Assembly (NCBI GenBank): GCA_009830035.1
Contig: SZZY01000010.1
Coordinates: forward strand, 62,001-126,000
From: Pantoea sp. Eser
Lineage (GTDB): Bacteria > Pseudomonadota > Gammaproteobacteria > Enterobacterales > Enterobacteriaceae
Length of the DNA stretch: 64,000 nt
Direction: 5' to 3'
Shown here: positions 1 through 9,329 of the stretch, in pieces
How positions within the stretch are numbered: position 1 is the first letter of the stretch
Layout: the number at the start of each line of letters is the position of its first letter
Notes under the pieces: model-generated
Told to the model about the DNA's origin: nothing
What the model saw: only the letters and a program-made list of their open reading frames with translations
Databases searched by the model: none
Position numbers and translations under genes: made by a program

Positions 1-425
1 ATCCGCCGAAATCATCGCGCGCCGTAATACCTGCGGTCAGTCCCGCGCCCAACCGGAAGTCCTGATTCGCGCCCGGATACCAGCCATAACCGACAATCGG
101 CTGCCATTTATTGTGTGAATCTTTAAATGCCATCGCATATAACGCGCTCCAGTTGCCGCTGTCGTTGTAGCGTGAAATCGCCCAGCCCGCCGCCCCACGG
201 CATCTCGTTATAGTGGTCGGTTTTCTCTTTATCGTACATGAAGCGGGCATGCCAGCTGATAAACGGCAGATAAAGATCGGTGTGCTGCGGCCTATTCCAG
301 GTCTGGACGACATCATCAGTCACGCCGTCCCACCAAGAGGAAAGCGACGCAACGGAGGTTTCAGCATAAAGCGGCCAGGCGGCCAGCGCCGAGGTAAGCA
401 ATACCGTTGCAATGGCAGTTTTCAT
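1..425 (-). pseudogene. pagP: Lipid A palmitoyltransferase PagP, frameshifted and cut by window edge
   Basis: PagP is an outer-membrane beta-barrel acyltransferase that moves palmitate from phospholipid to lipid A. Translation from the ATG at 425 gives a signal peptide ([17 protein letters not shown], then LYAE) followed by the family blocks [17 protein letters not shown] and PWGGGLG. After the last block one extra base near position 185 shifts the frame and a stop follows. In the corrected frame the barrel continues ([36 protein letters not shown]) to the window start, so the 3' end lies outside. The family usually has about 170-190 residues. The recognition is strong; only the frameshift makes it a pseudogene, and a sequencing error there would restore it. 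Confidence 0.85.
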
Positions 426-622
426 GGCAGGTCCCGTCATCGCGCAGGTCATGACGAATCAGTATAGCGCAGCGCCTGAAATGAAGATTGTCAGCGGTCA
501 TGCTTCGCTTAATTCGCTGATAAGCCAAGCGATACCGGTCAGCATCCGCCGCTCTGATCGGTGATAAAGCAGAATTTCAGGCTGAAATCGCCAGCGGTGC
601 GCGAAGTTTAACCGGTGCTGTC

Positions 623-641
623 CTACTGATTACAGTGAACG
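623..641 (-). repeat. Isolated RepA iteron copy
   Basis: TACTGATTACAGTGAACGC is the reverse complement of the 19-bp iteron consensus found around repA (ACGTTCACTGTAATCAGTA), with a single end mismatch. It lies about 8 kb from the main array, between pagP and the sugar porter remnant. It could still bind RepA. Confidence 0.75.
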
Positions 642-700
642 CTGCCCGGAGGAGGTTCGCGGTTCAGGCCAAGTATGACGCGGCCACAGAGCATCAGAGC

Positions 701-738
701 ACACCAAAACCGGACTGGGTTCAGTCCGGTTTTGGTGT
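701..738. terminator. Bidirectional hairpin terminator
   Basis: A perfect 16-bp inverted repeat (ACACCAAAACCGGACT and its complement) has a 6-nt loop and an A/T-rich outer stem, ending 18 bp from the stop codon of the sugar porter remnant. It would end transcription of that gene on the minus strand. Confidence 0.75.
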
Positions 739-755
739 GTCGCTGGCGGAAAAAT

Positions 756-1700
756 TTAGCTGGCGTTCGCCACTTCGGATTTTTCGCCAAACTTCTCTTT
801 CATATGTGACTCAATCTCTTCCAGACTCTTGCCGCGCGTCTCAGGTACCATCGCCATAACAAAGATCAGCGAGCCGACGTTGATCGCAGCAAAGATGAAG
901 AAGGTAGTGCTGCCGGCATATTCCATGATCGGCGGGAAGCCAAAAGCGACTATCGCGTTAAAGATCCACGGTAATGAGACTGCACCACCGGTTAACACGC
1001 CACGCAGCTGCATCGGGAACAGTTCCGACATCATCAGCCAGTAAACCGGCGAGATGCACATCTGCATACAGAACAGGAACAGCAGAATACAGCCCAGGGC
1101 GAGGTAGCTCTACATCAGGCTCGGGCTGATGAAGGTCATCACCGCACCCAGCAGAACCTGCGAGGTGATCACCAGACAGAGGCCATTAACCAGCATCGCC
1201 CGGCGCGGGAAGCGGCTGACCGCCCAGATACCGACAATGGCTGCCACAACCGAAACCACCCCGTTACCGATGGTCGCAGCAATCGAGGCGCTGGTACCCA
1301 GTCCGGTCTGTTTAAAGATGATCGGGGTGTAATACACAAAGCCATTCACCCCGGTGAACTGGGCAACAAAGCCCAGTCAGACGCCGATGATCATCAGACG
1401 TATCACCCACTTCTCGCGGATCAGGGTTTTCGCATCAGGTCCGCGCTCTGCCGCCCTCACCTGTTTCTTCATCTGCGGCGTTTCGCGCAGGTATTTGAGG
1501 ATTTTTTTGGCTTCTTTAAGGCGACCTTCGGCCACCAGCCAGTGAGGCGACGCTGGCACAAAGAAGGCTCCGATGAACAACAGCAGGCCCGGCAATTTCA
1601 GCGATGAACACCGGCACGGTGGACGAGCCACCGCCGACCGCGATACCGAGCAGGAAACGCATCGCCACCATCACATTGAGCGACGGTGCCAGCGCCCTGC
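756..1700 (-). pseudogene. MFS sugar porter (GalP/AraE/XylE type), truncated
   Basis: This is an inner-membrane sugar:proton symporter remnant. The C-terminal signature PETRGKSLEEIE precedes the stop at 756. Upstream fragments give the family segments FLLGIAVGGGSSTVPVFIAE and FVPASPHWLVAEGRLKEA. The lesions visible are loss of the whole N terminus at about 1700, where the divergent MFS gene begins; an internal deletion of about 50 codons between AEIAGP and LLLFIGAFF; a TGG-to-TGA change near 1377; and a CAG-to-TAG change near 1111. No functional transporter can be made. Substrate specificity cannot be read from what is left. Confidence 0.85.
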
Positions 1701-1735
1701 CCGCACTCGGCGGGCTTATACCGGGAGTGAATACC

Positions 1736-3035
1736 ATGACCACGCTTAACCTGAGCGCAGCCTCTGCTGCGCGCGATCTCACCTATCGCAAAATTGCCTG
1801 GCGCTTAATGCCGTGGCTGATGCTGTGTTATCTCTGCGCCTACCTTGACCGCGTGAATGTCGGCTTCGCTAAATTACAGATGATGGACGACCTGTCGCTG
1901 AGTGAAACGGTCTACGGACTGGGCGCCGGGATTTTCTTCATCAGCTACTTCTTTTTTTGAAGTCCCGAGTAATCTGATTCTGCACCGGGTCGGCGCTCGC
2001 CGCTGGATCTCCCGCATCATGATCACCTTGGGCCTGATCTCTGCGCTGTTCGCGCTGGTCGAAGCCGCATGGCAGTTCTATCTGCTGCGCTTCCTGCTTG
2101 GCGTCGCCGAGGCAGGCCTTGCGCCGGGCTTACTGCTCTATCTCACCTATTGGTTCCCCTCCTACCGACGCGCCGCATGACGGTGCTGTGGTTTATTGCC
2201 ATCCCGCTTTCCGGGATGATCGGCGGCCCGCTCTCCGGCTGGATTATGGCCACCTTTGCCGGTTTTCATGGCTGGGCAGGCTGGCAATGGATGTTCCTGC
2301 TGCAGGCTATCCCTACCATTGCAATGGGTGTAGTGTGGTGCTGCTGGTGCTGAAAGATCGCGTTGAGCAGGCGGACTGGCTGGATGAAGAGGAAAAACGC
2401 CGGGTACGCGCCGATCTTGATGAGGATAATCAGCAGAAAGCCTGTCACAGCACGGTCAAAGCGTTTGTCGCAGATAAGCGCCTGTGGCTGCTGGCGCTGA
2501 TTTATTTCTGTGTGGTGATGGGCCAGTACGCCCTGACCTTCTGGTTACCCACTCTGGTGCGAAACTCAGGGTCAGCCAGCCGCTGCATATTGGCCTGCTG
2601 ACCAGCCTGCCCTATCTGTGCGCCATCATTTTTATGCTGCTATCCGGTCGCAGTGGCGATCGTCATCGTGAGCGCCGCTGGCATCTGGTTATCCCGATTC
2701 TGGTGGGGCTTATCGGCTTGTCGCTGGCGACCTTAATGAGCCACAGCGTCTCTTTGTCACTGCTCTCGCTATGTATCGCTGCCGCCGGGATTCTCTCCGC
2801 CTCATCACTGTTCTGAATGCTGCCAACCAATCTGCTGGGCAATGTTTCTGCTGCCGCAGGCATCGCTGCCGTGAACTGCATTGCTAACCTGGCGGGTTTC
2901 TTTTCACCGTGGCTGATTGGCGCCATCACCACGGCGACCAGTTCGCCCGCGTCGGGAATGTATTTTATTGCTGCCGTACTGCTGGGTGGCGCGCTGTGCG
3001 TGTTGCGCATCCGGGCAGCAGACGTTAATCGTTAA
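1736..3035 (+). pseudogene. MFS transporter, anion:cation symporter family, multiply frameshifted
   Basis: The reconstructed protein starts MTTLNLSAASAARDLTYRKI and follows the ACS family (organic acid or sugar acid importers), including the loop YLDRVNVGFAKLQM after helix 1 and RFLLGVAEAGLAPG. Five breaks are visible: an extra T in a T run near 1958, a lost C near 2177, an inserted T near 2338, a deletion near 2570, and TGG to TGA near 2815. The final frame ends at 3035, 12 bp before the split transketolase genes, so it probably imported the substrate of that pathway. About 430 residues when repaired, normal for the family. Confidence 0.85.
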
Positions 3036-3047
3036 TCAGGAGGTAAC

Positions 3048-3885
3048 ATGACTGACCATCTGCACGCATCTTCCGGTCTTTCACTGCAACAACGTGCCAC
3101 CAATATTCGCCGCCATGCCTTATTAATGGGTCAGGTACAGGGCTATATCGGCCAGGCTCTCGGTGCCGCCGATTTACTGGCTGTCAGCTATTTTCATGCC
3201 ATGAACTATCGTGCCGACCAGCCTGACAGGGAACAGCGCGATCGCTTCTACCTGTCGATTGGGCATTACGCTATCGCGTTGTATGCCGCGCTGCTGGAAG
3301 CGGGCGTGATACTGCTAGCGGAACGTGAAACTTACGGCACCGATGAAAGCCGTTTACCGATGTCGGGAATGGCAGCCTATACCCCAAGAATGGAGATCAC
3401 CGGCGGCTCACTCGGTCATGGGCTGGGTATCGCCGTTGATGCCTGCCTCGGACTGAAGCAGAAAGGTTCGACGGCGCGGGTTTTTAACCTCCTCTCTGAT
3501 GGCGAGCTTAATGAAGGCTCGACCTGGGAAGCGGCGATGTCCGCCTCGCACTGGCTAGCTGGATAATCTGATCGCCATCATCAACGTCAACAATCAACAA
3601 GCCGATGGTCACAGCAGCGAGATTCTCGCTTTCGAGCCGATCGTGGATCGCTGGCAGGCCTTTGGCTGGTATACGCAGCGGGTTGATGGCAATGACATTG
3701 CGGCTTTACAGGCAGCCTTTGATGCCGCCTGTAGCTGGTCGGCGCCGTAACCCCGGGTGATTATTTGCGATACCCGGATGGGTAAAGGCGTCTCCTTTCT
3801 GGAGAGTCGTGAGAAAACACACTTTATTCGGGTCGATGCCGATGAGTGGGATAAAGCCCTGACCGCGCTGGAGCAAGGAGTCTGA
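3048..3885 (+). pseudogene. Transketolase N-terminal subunit, frameshift plus nonsense
   Basis: This is the ThDP-binding half of a split transketolase. It starts at ATG 3048 behind a strong AGGAGG-type ribosome site. Family blocks are visible: GSLGHGLGIAVDACLG and LSDGELNEGSTWEA, with the GDG-like ThDP motif as SDGELNEG. Frame is lost near 3555 (an extra T in CTGGCTAGC; the corrected frame reads LDNLIAIINVNNQQADGHSS). A TAA, probably from AAA, sits at 3748-3750. The reading frame ends at 3885, one base before the C-terminal subunit start, so the two subunits formed one operon with the upstream MFS. Without this half the intact C-terminal subunit has no partner here. Confidence 0.88.
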
Positions 3886-3886
3886 G

Positions 3887-4885
3887 ATGAATTCACAACC
3901 ACAGAAAAAACGCCTGACAACCTCGGCAATGATTGCGTCGATCGCCGCCGAAGGTCAGCCCACGGTCTTAGCACCGTTTGGACATGCGCTGGTATCGCTG
4001 GCGCAGCAACGGTCTGATGTGGTCGGCATGACGGCTGACTTGAGCAAGTACACCGACCTGCATCTGTTTGCTGATGCGTTTCCTGAACGTTTCTATCAGA
4101 TGGGCATGGCGGAACAATTGCTGATGAGCGCGGCGGGCGGGATGGCGCGCGAAGGCTTTACCCTGTTCGTCACCACCTATGCGGTATTTGCTTCGCGCCG
4201 GGCCTACGATTTTATCTGTATGGCTATTGCGGAAGAAAATCTGAACGTCAAAATCGCCTGCGCGCTGCCCGGCCTGACCACCGGTTACGGTCCCAGTCAT
4301 CAGGCCACCGAAGATCTGGCTATCTTCCGTGGAATGCCTAATCTCACCATCATCGATCCCTGTGATGCGCTGGAGATTAGCCAGGTGGTGCCAGCCATTG
4401 CCGAGCATGAGGGTCCGGTTTATCTGCGGCTGCTGCGCGGTAAAGTCCCGCTGGTGCTGGATAAATATGACTATCGCTATCAGCACGGTAAAGCTCAGCG
4501 TCTGCGTAGCGGTAAACATGCGGTCATCATCAGCAGCGGATTAATGACGATGCGAGCGCTGGAAGCCGCCGAGGCGCTGGAGAAACAGGGCATTGAGGTA
4601 GGCGTGGTCCATTCCCCGGTCATTAAGCCGCTGGATGAAGCGACCATCCTGCGCGAAGCGGGGGAAGCGGTCGGCGCAAATCGGCTGGTGATCACCGCTG
4701 AGAATCACTCAGTGGTAGGCGGATTAGGCGAGGCGATTGCCGGAGTACTGATGCGCAACAATGTCACGCCGCGCTTTAAGCAAATCGCACTGCCGGATGC
4801 GTTTCTGGCGGCCGGTGCTTTGCCGACGCTGCATGACCGTTATGGCATCTATACCGAGGCGATGGTCAAACAAATCACCGCCTAG
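3887..4885 (+). CDS. Transketolase C-terminal subunit
   Basis: This is an intact 332-residue pyrimidine-binding and C-terminal half of a two-subunit transketolase, which moves two-carbon ketol units between sugar phosphates. Visible blocks are the catalytic-Glu segment FYQMGMAEQLL, TTYAVFASRRAYDF, and GLTTGYGPSHQATEDLA with a conserved His. The ATG follows the N-subunit stop by one base and its ribosome site (CAAGGAG) lies inside that gene, so the pair was translationally coupled. The stop is the TAG of a CCTAG; if the site was CCTGG, the protein would run four codons further (WLAG) to a TAA. It is an orphan subunit because the N-terminal partner is broken. Confidence 0.9.
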   Translation: MNSQPQKKRLTTSAMIASIAAEGQPTVLAPFGHALVSLAQQRSDVVGMTADLSKYTDLHLFADAFPERFYQMGMAEQLLMSAAGGMAREGFTLFVTTYAVFASRRAYDFICMAIAEENLNVKIACALPGLTTGYGPSHQATEDLAIFRGMPNLTIIDPCDALEISQVVPAIAEHEGPVYLRLLRGKVPLVLDKYDYRYQHGKAQRLRSGKHAVIISSGLMTMRALEAAEALEKQGIEVGVVHSPVIKPLDEATILREAGEAVGANRLVITAENHSVVGGLGEAIAGVLMRNNVTPRFKQIALPDAFLAAGALPTLHDRYGIYTEAMVKQITA

Positions 4886-4906
4886 CTGGCGGGATAATCT
4901 GTATAG

Positions 4907-4931
4907 AAACCGGGCCTAGCCCGGTTTTTTT
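4907..4931 (+). terminator. Rho-independent terminator of transketolase operon
   Basis: AACCGGGC, loop CTA, GCCCGGTT followed by seven T residues, 22 bp after the transketolase stop. It is a typical intrinsic terminator. Confidence 0.85.
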
Positions 4932-5849
4932 CTTTCTGATTTCTGCAATTTTCTTCAGCCCATTATGTCCGAATCCGCGTTCCGCCGGAGAAGTACTAAT
5001 AAACGCCGATCACCCGAACCCTCTCTACTGATTGCAGTGGGCAGCGAGTTTCTGACAGCAAAACGTAATCTGAATGCCGCGCAACCGTGGGCGACAGCGT
5101 TTGTTCTTATCTGGGTCAGGCGACGGCGTCCGGTTTACCCTTCGAATGGCGCAATTCACTGTAAACAGCAAACGGAGTAGTTATCGATCTGCTGCCTGCG
5201 AGGATGGGCGATGAATGAGAGAGCGAGGCTGGAACAGTGTTATCCAAAGCACCGTTACCGATCGCAGTGAACGTCATCTTCCGAAGCCGGTTTTGATAGC
5301 GTCGCGCTGGACTATGGAAAGCCCCTAACGGCAAAGCGTTTCGTTAGGCTGAGCCAGCAGCCTGAAATTACAGGAACGTCCATCGGCAAAATAGCGGGCA
5401 GAGATTGAAGTTTATTCATCAGGAAAAAAAGTTATCCACTTTTTCTGTGGATAACTGAGGGATACTTTCTGAGTATCTTTTTTCAGCGTGCTTACACGGC
5501 TTCGCTGCTGACCAAAAACGCGTATTTTATGTGCCAGTCGCTTCACCTTATGGCTGTAAATCAGGGTATGAAGGAATAAAATTCTGGCGATTTCAGGCTG
5601 AAATTTATGATAATTAGATAAGATAAACAATTACTTAGGTGTTAAGTAACCCTGGACATTAATTTGTTGCAGGCAGAGGCTTTTACAGTAGCCTGTTTGT
5701 CAGGGACTGAACCGGCTTCAACGAATGTAAAGTTAAGGTTAAGTGGTTACTAATGAACCAGCCATCAGGATTCTTTTATTGCAAAGCTGTCATTGTTTTG
5801 GGCCGGCTGGCTTGCTGAACAAAAGCGTGCAGTAATAAATCTTATCTGC
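4932..5849. other. Gene-free stretch with degenerate iterons and DnaA boxes
   Basis: No convincing gene is present. It holds three weak copies of the RepA iteron: 5026-5044 and 5256-5274 (inverted orientation) and 5152-5170 (direct). It also holds a DnaA-box palindrome at 5431-5455, reported separately. The stretch lies downstream of parB and the hexanucleotide repeat, so it may be a decayed part of a plasmid control region. Confidence 0.5.
5431..5455. other. Palindromic pair of DnaA boxes
   Basis: GTTATCCAC and its exact complement GTGGATAAC are separated by 7 bp. One half gives TGTGGATAA, the perfect complement of the strong DnaA box TTATCCACA; the other is TTATCCACT. The pair could bind DnaA and titrate it, or mark a second or older origin segment. 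It would also fold as a hairpin, but no T run follows. Confidence 0.6.
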
Positions 5850-6068
5850 GGCTTTGGCTTTGGCTTTGGCTTTGGCTTTGGCTTTGGCTTTGGCTTTGGC
5901 GTTTGCTTTGGCTTTGGCTTTGGCTTGGGCTTTGGCTGTGGCTTTGGCTGTTGCTTTGGATTTGGCTTTTGCCTTGGCTTTGGCTTTGGCTTTGGCTTTG
6001 GCTTTGGCTTTGGCTTTGGCTTTGGCTTTGGCTTTGGCTTTGGCTTTGGCTTTGGCTTTGGCTTTGGC
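5850..6068. repeat. Hexanucleotide tandem repeat (GGCTTT), 36 units
   Basis: Thirty-six six-base units fill 5850-6065. About ten point substitutions in the middle third (around 5898-5972) interrupt the pattern, and no unit changes length, so every frame stays open on both strands. On the minus strand one frame starts at an ATG at 6083 and reads [11 protein letters not shown], then an alternating Lys-Ala tract (with a few S, T, Q, N) and a short unrelated tail ending at 5790, 97 residues. No ribosome site precedes that ATG, so translation is unproven. A Lys-Ala tract resembles histone H1-like tails. It sits downstream of parB beyond the parB terminator. Confidence 0.9.
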
Positions 6069-6172
6069 AGGGAAGTCTGCCATTTCGCTGGCGATGTGAA
6101 ATGAAATCTGGCGATTTCAGCCTGAAATTCGCCTTCAGAGCAGGGCGCAAGGTCTATTTGCTGCCTGAAGAC

Positions 6173-6200
6173 ATAAAAGAGCCAGCGATGAGCGCTGGCT
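6173..6200 (-). terminator. Terminator of the parAB operon
   Basis: On the minus strand AGCCAGCG, loop CTCAT, CGCTGGCT is followed by CTTTTAT, 19 bp past the parB stop. It separates parB from the Lys-Ala repeat frame. Confidence 0.8.
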
Positions 6201-6218
6201 TGATTGTATGAAGAGTGA

Positions 6219-7190
6219 TTAACGAGAAAGATATTTTTTCAGTGTCTCAGCAATGACTTTATCCAGCTCTTCCTGCAACTCTTTCGACTGGCGATTAAAC
6301 TCATAGCTAAAAATCCGACCACGAACCTTCTTACGGGCAAAACGATCTTTGTCAGCAAATGACCAAAGCGTGGTCGCCTGCGTTTTATCTTTTTCCGGTT
6401 CTTTTATTAATGTCTGGCTGCCCTGGCGAATCAGACGCAGAATATGATTTTTAAGCTCATCCTCAGCCAGACCTTCGCGCGCACAGATCACATCAATTTC
6501 CATTGAGATCGAATCAATTAACGCTTCAACCGTTTGTCCGGACTCGCTGAGTTTATCTGCAGCCTGCAACAATGCCTTGTAGTCTGGATAGGTCAGCTCA
6601 GAATGATTGGGGAACAGCGAAATCAGATCAGCCGGAACGCTGGCCGCCTGTAATGCTCGCGTCACTTTAGCCTGGGATAAACCCTGATTCTGGGCAATCT
6701 CTTTCTGCGACAGGCCGCCATCTTTTAGCGCCAACAGGCGCATACCGACTTCACGCAGGTTGTGTTCACGCGCGGTCTGAATATCCTGCGCCAGACGACA
6801 CGCCTCGTCGGCACTAATTTCGGCATCGCTGATCAGGACATCAAGACCGGTTTTGCAATAAATCGCCGCAGCACGACGTCGCGATCCATCGACAATCTCA
6901 ATCCGATCGTTTCGCATAATCCCGATAGCCGGAAAGAACTGCTGCAGTTTGATGGTGCGAATAATGTCACGCAGTGAATCCAGCGTCAGCCCGGCCTGGT
7001 AGCGGCCGTTAGTTTCCATCGTGACGAAGGTTTTAGTTTCGACTTCATTTGCAGCAATGCGCTCAAAACGAAACAGCGCACGTTTGCCGGTTGCCAGCAC
7101 AAAGGTCTGGCTATGCTGGTCACCCTCTTTGTTATTATCCAGCGGAGTCTGGCTGAAGGTTCTGCCAATCGTAATTCTTTTTGCGCTCAT
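6219..7190 (-). CDS. parB: Plasmid partition protein ParB
   Basis: ParB binds a centromere-like site and is moved by ParA to segregate the plasmid. The frame is intact at 323 residues. A central ParB/Spo0J-type nuclease-like fold is suggested by [20 protein letters not shown] (about residues 89-110), followed by a helix-turn-helix region with [21 protein letters not shown] (about 168-190), and a C-terminal dimer region rich in Lys/Arg. Size and layout resemble P1/SopB-type ParB rather than chromosomal ParB. It starts 7 bp after parA ends, so both are co-transcribed, and a hairpin terminator follows. The parS site was not identified; repeats in the surrounding stretch are candidates. Confidence 0.92.
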   Translation of the reverse strand: MSAKRITIGRTFSQTPLDNNKEGDQHSQTFVLATGKRALFRFERIAANEVETKTFVTMETNGRYQAGLTLDSLRDIIRTIKLQQFFPAIGIMRNDRIEIVDGSRRRAAAIYCKTGLDVLISDAEISADEACRLAQDIQTAREHNLREVGMRLLALKDGGLSQKEIAQNQGLSQAKVTRALQAASVPADLISLFPNHSELTYPDYKALLQAADKLSESGQTVEALIDSISMEIDVICAREGLAEDELKNHILRLIRQGSQTLIKEPEKDKTQATTLWSFADKDRFARKKVRGRIFSYEFNRQSKELQEELDKVIAETLKKYLSR

Positions 7191-7197
7191 ATAAACC

Positions 7198-8397
7198 TCA
7201 GTTCAGGCGAATAAATTCGATACGGTCAAAAACCGCTTTAGCAAAATCCTCAGCAGCCGAGCGCGCACTTTTTAACGCTTCGCTACTGCCGACGTAAGTC
7301 GAGGGATTTGCCGAGATCACGGTGTCGAATGACTCACCGCATCGTTCGAAGCCGTCAAGGCGGGGGAGGGCCGCGTCCAGCATGTCTCCACCAAAGATTT
7401 CTTTGGCAAGGCTGTGACACAGTTTGTGGTCCGCCTTGTTAGAGAGTTTCGACATAAAACCAATGTTGCCTTGCAGCCGGCAGGTTGCACCCGAGTCTTC
7501 AATGATGCCGATCAGCTCTGGCAAACGGGTCAGATACTTCAGAGTTGAATGGAAATCGACCTGAGCAGGCGGCACCGGCGTCATCAGCAGGTCTGACGCG
7601 GCAATGGCATTCTTCAGGAAAGCGTCCAGATGGGGACCGCTATCAATAAAGATGAAGTCGTAATCTTTATTCAGTTTAGCGATGACGTTGTCATACAGCA
7701 CCGAATGGATGTTTTGGCCTAGCAGATGCTCAGCGCACAGTTCATCCCAGCGCGAGGCTATAAAGGCATCGTCGATTGACGCCGGCAGCACATCAACACC
7801 CGGGATGATCGATGAGACGATGAATTCATTCACCAGCTCATCGCGGCTGACGTTCTGCAGCATGGCCTGCGCCGCAGTCGCTTCTACCAGGCCGACTGAA
7901 CGCTCGTGATTCAAAAACATGGTGGCGGATGACTGCGGATCGAGATCAATCACCAGAATGCGCAAATCTTCAAATAAAAGATGAGGATGGGCGCGCAGCG
8001 CGTGTGCCAGCGAAACGGTGGAAACAGTCTTGGAGACGCCACCTTTCAGATTACCTACGAACAGGGTATAGGCATCGGCGTGGCGGTCACGGTACTTAGG
8101 TACGCCACGGTGGTGGTAAATGTCAATTATGTTCTGAATCGACATCGCATACTTTACGGAAGAACCGGCTGCTCGTTTATCAAACTGGTAGCCACTCTCT
8201 TCCATCTCATTAACCGCGTAATCCACACTGGCGCGCGTCAATTTTGGCAACTTGGCTAACGCCGCTTTGGCATAGACCTGGTAATACGTGTTTTCGTGTA
8301 ACTCTTGTTTTTGCGCCTGAATTTGCTCGGTGAGGCTTAGCAGCATGCGTTCTGAACGCTGCGCCACCTTCATTACCTGCTTATCATCGTTAGCCAT
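7198..8397 (-). CDS. parA: Plasmid partition ATPase ParA (type Ia)
   Basis: ParA is the Walker-type ATPase that drives plasmid segregation and, in the type Ia group, represses its own operon. The frame is intact at 399 residues from the ATG at 8397, chosen because GGAGA lies at the right distance; an in-frame ATG at 8412 has no ribosome site. The long N-terminal part (about 100 residues) before the ATPase core is the type Ia hallmark. The deviant Walker A reads LKGGVSKTVST (about residue 120), Walker B LVIDLDPQSSATMF, and a later switch IFIDSGPHLD. The next gene, parB, follows after 7 bp. Closest in layout to P1 ParA and F SopA. Confidence 0.93.
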   Translation of the reverse strand: MANDDKQVMKVAQRSERMLLSLTEQIQAQKQELHENTYYQVYAKAALAKLPKLTRASVDYAVNEMEESGYQFDKRAAGSSVKYAMSIQNIIDIYHHRGVPKYRDRHADAYTLFVGNLKGGVSKTVSTVSLAHALRAHPHLLFEDLRILVIDLDPQSSATMFLNHERSVGLVEATAAQAMLQNVSRDELVNEFIVSSIIPGVDVLPASIDDAFIASRWDELCAEHLLGQNIHSVLYDNVIAKLNKDYDFIFIDSGPHLDAFLKNAIAASDLLMTPVPPAQVDFHSTLKYLTRLPELIGIIEDSGATCRLQGNIGFMSKLSNKADHKLCHSLAKEIFGGDMLDAALPRLDGFERCGESFDTVISANPSTYVGSSEALKSARSAAEDFAKAVFDRIEFIRLN

Positions 8398-8568
8398 AGT
8401 TTCTCCAGACATGTAGGATTTATGACTTTATACAGAAATCCTGCACAGGAGGCAATAATTTATCTCCTCAACGTAAACCCCGTATTTGTGTAGCCAGGCT
8501 GGTTTTGGTGAGCTTCATCACATTATCAGCGCTATGCTGTATTGGCTAAAGCCTCTGTATTAGGCTAA

Positions 8569-9142
8569 ACGTTCACTACAGTCAGTAGATTGGGTTCAGA
8601 ACATTCACTGTAATCAGTAGCAACGGTTAGTGCAGACGCTGCGAAAAGAGAAGAAGCCCGTAAGCGGCTGCCACTGCGAAGACATTACTCACTTTTTTGA
8701 GCAGCGATTCTTACCTACTCACCGTGGTAAAGCCGAGCCACACCTAGCACCTAGCACCTAGCACCTAGCACCTAGCACCTAGCACCTCAGCATTGCGGCA
8801 TTGCGGCATTGCGGAAAACGATTAATACAGCGTTCACTATAATCAGTAAAGTGCACCCATAGAGGTTTGCAGCATGACACGACTGGGAACGAAACCCGCT
8901 GAACGTTCACTGTAGTCAGTAAACGGGTGACTTCAGTCGCTCATGCGGCAGAAAATTCCGACAAACATTCACTGTAATCAGTAAATTTCAACGAGAGTTC
9001 TGCGAGCTGTTTAATCATTGAGCGCAGGCTAACTTATCCACTCTGAGGCTGAGAGAGGTGAATGGCCGACATTGCGTCAAACGTTCACTATAATCAGTAG
9101 CCCAGCCTTATCCTGCTAACTCAACATTCACTGTAATCAGTA
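8569..9142 (+). repeat. Seven direct RepA iterons (control array A)
   Basis: Copies of the 19-bp consensus ACRTTCACTRTARTCAGTA lie at 8569-8587, 8601-8619, 8830-8848, 8903-8921, 8965-8983, 9081-9099 and 9124-9142, all in the same orientation. Spacing is irregular. With array B they form a set of 13 sites on the far side of repA from the origin. By analogy with P1 incA, such sites hold RepA and limit copy number. Confidence 0.9.
8741..8813. repeat. Tandem heptamer and octamer repeats
   Basis: Six exact copies of CACCTAG (8741-8782) plus a partial seventh are followed directly by three exact copies of GCATTGCG (8790-8813). They lie between iterons 2 and 3 of array A and upstream of the parAB operon. 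The function is unknown; a protein-binding array such as a parS site is possible. Each heptamer contains CCTAG, the motif that elsewhere in the window looks like a mutated Dcm site. Confidence 0.85.
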
Positions 9143-9329
9143 AACCGTCTTCGGCAGAGCTGCGATCTTATTTGAAGGGACATTAGATCTGCTGACTGTC
9201 ACCGACTGCCATCCAGCGCAATGCTGGCCTTCAGGCGGCGGCGTACAGCCCTGAGCACAGACTTGACCAGAGTCCTGAGTTTTAGAGCGGCTGACGTTGA
9301 ATCTGATTCAAAAGACGTGAACCCTAACC

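Noticed and set aside
5793-6211. Other long open frames across the GGCTTT array on both strands (Gly-Phe, Leu-Ala, Gln-Ser, Leu-Trp readings)
   Set aside because: A six-base repeat without stops is open in all frames automatically. Only the Lys-Ala frame has an ATG with a plausible unique start, and even that lacks a ribosome site.
8741-8813. CRISPR array
   Set aside because: The repeats are 7-8 bp and directly adjacent without spacers, and there are no cas genes.
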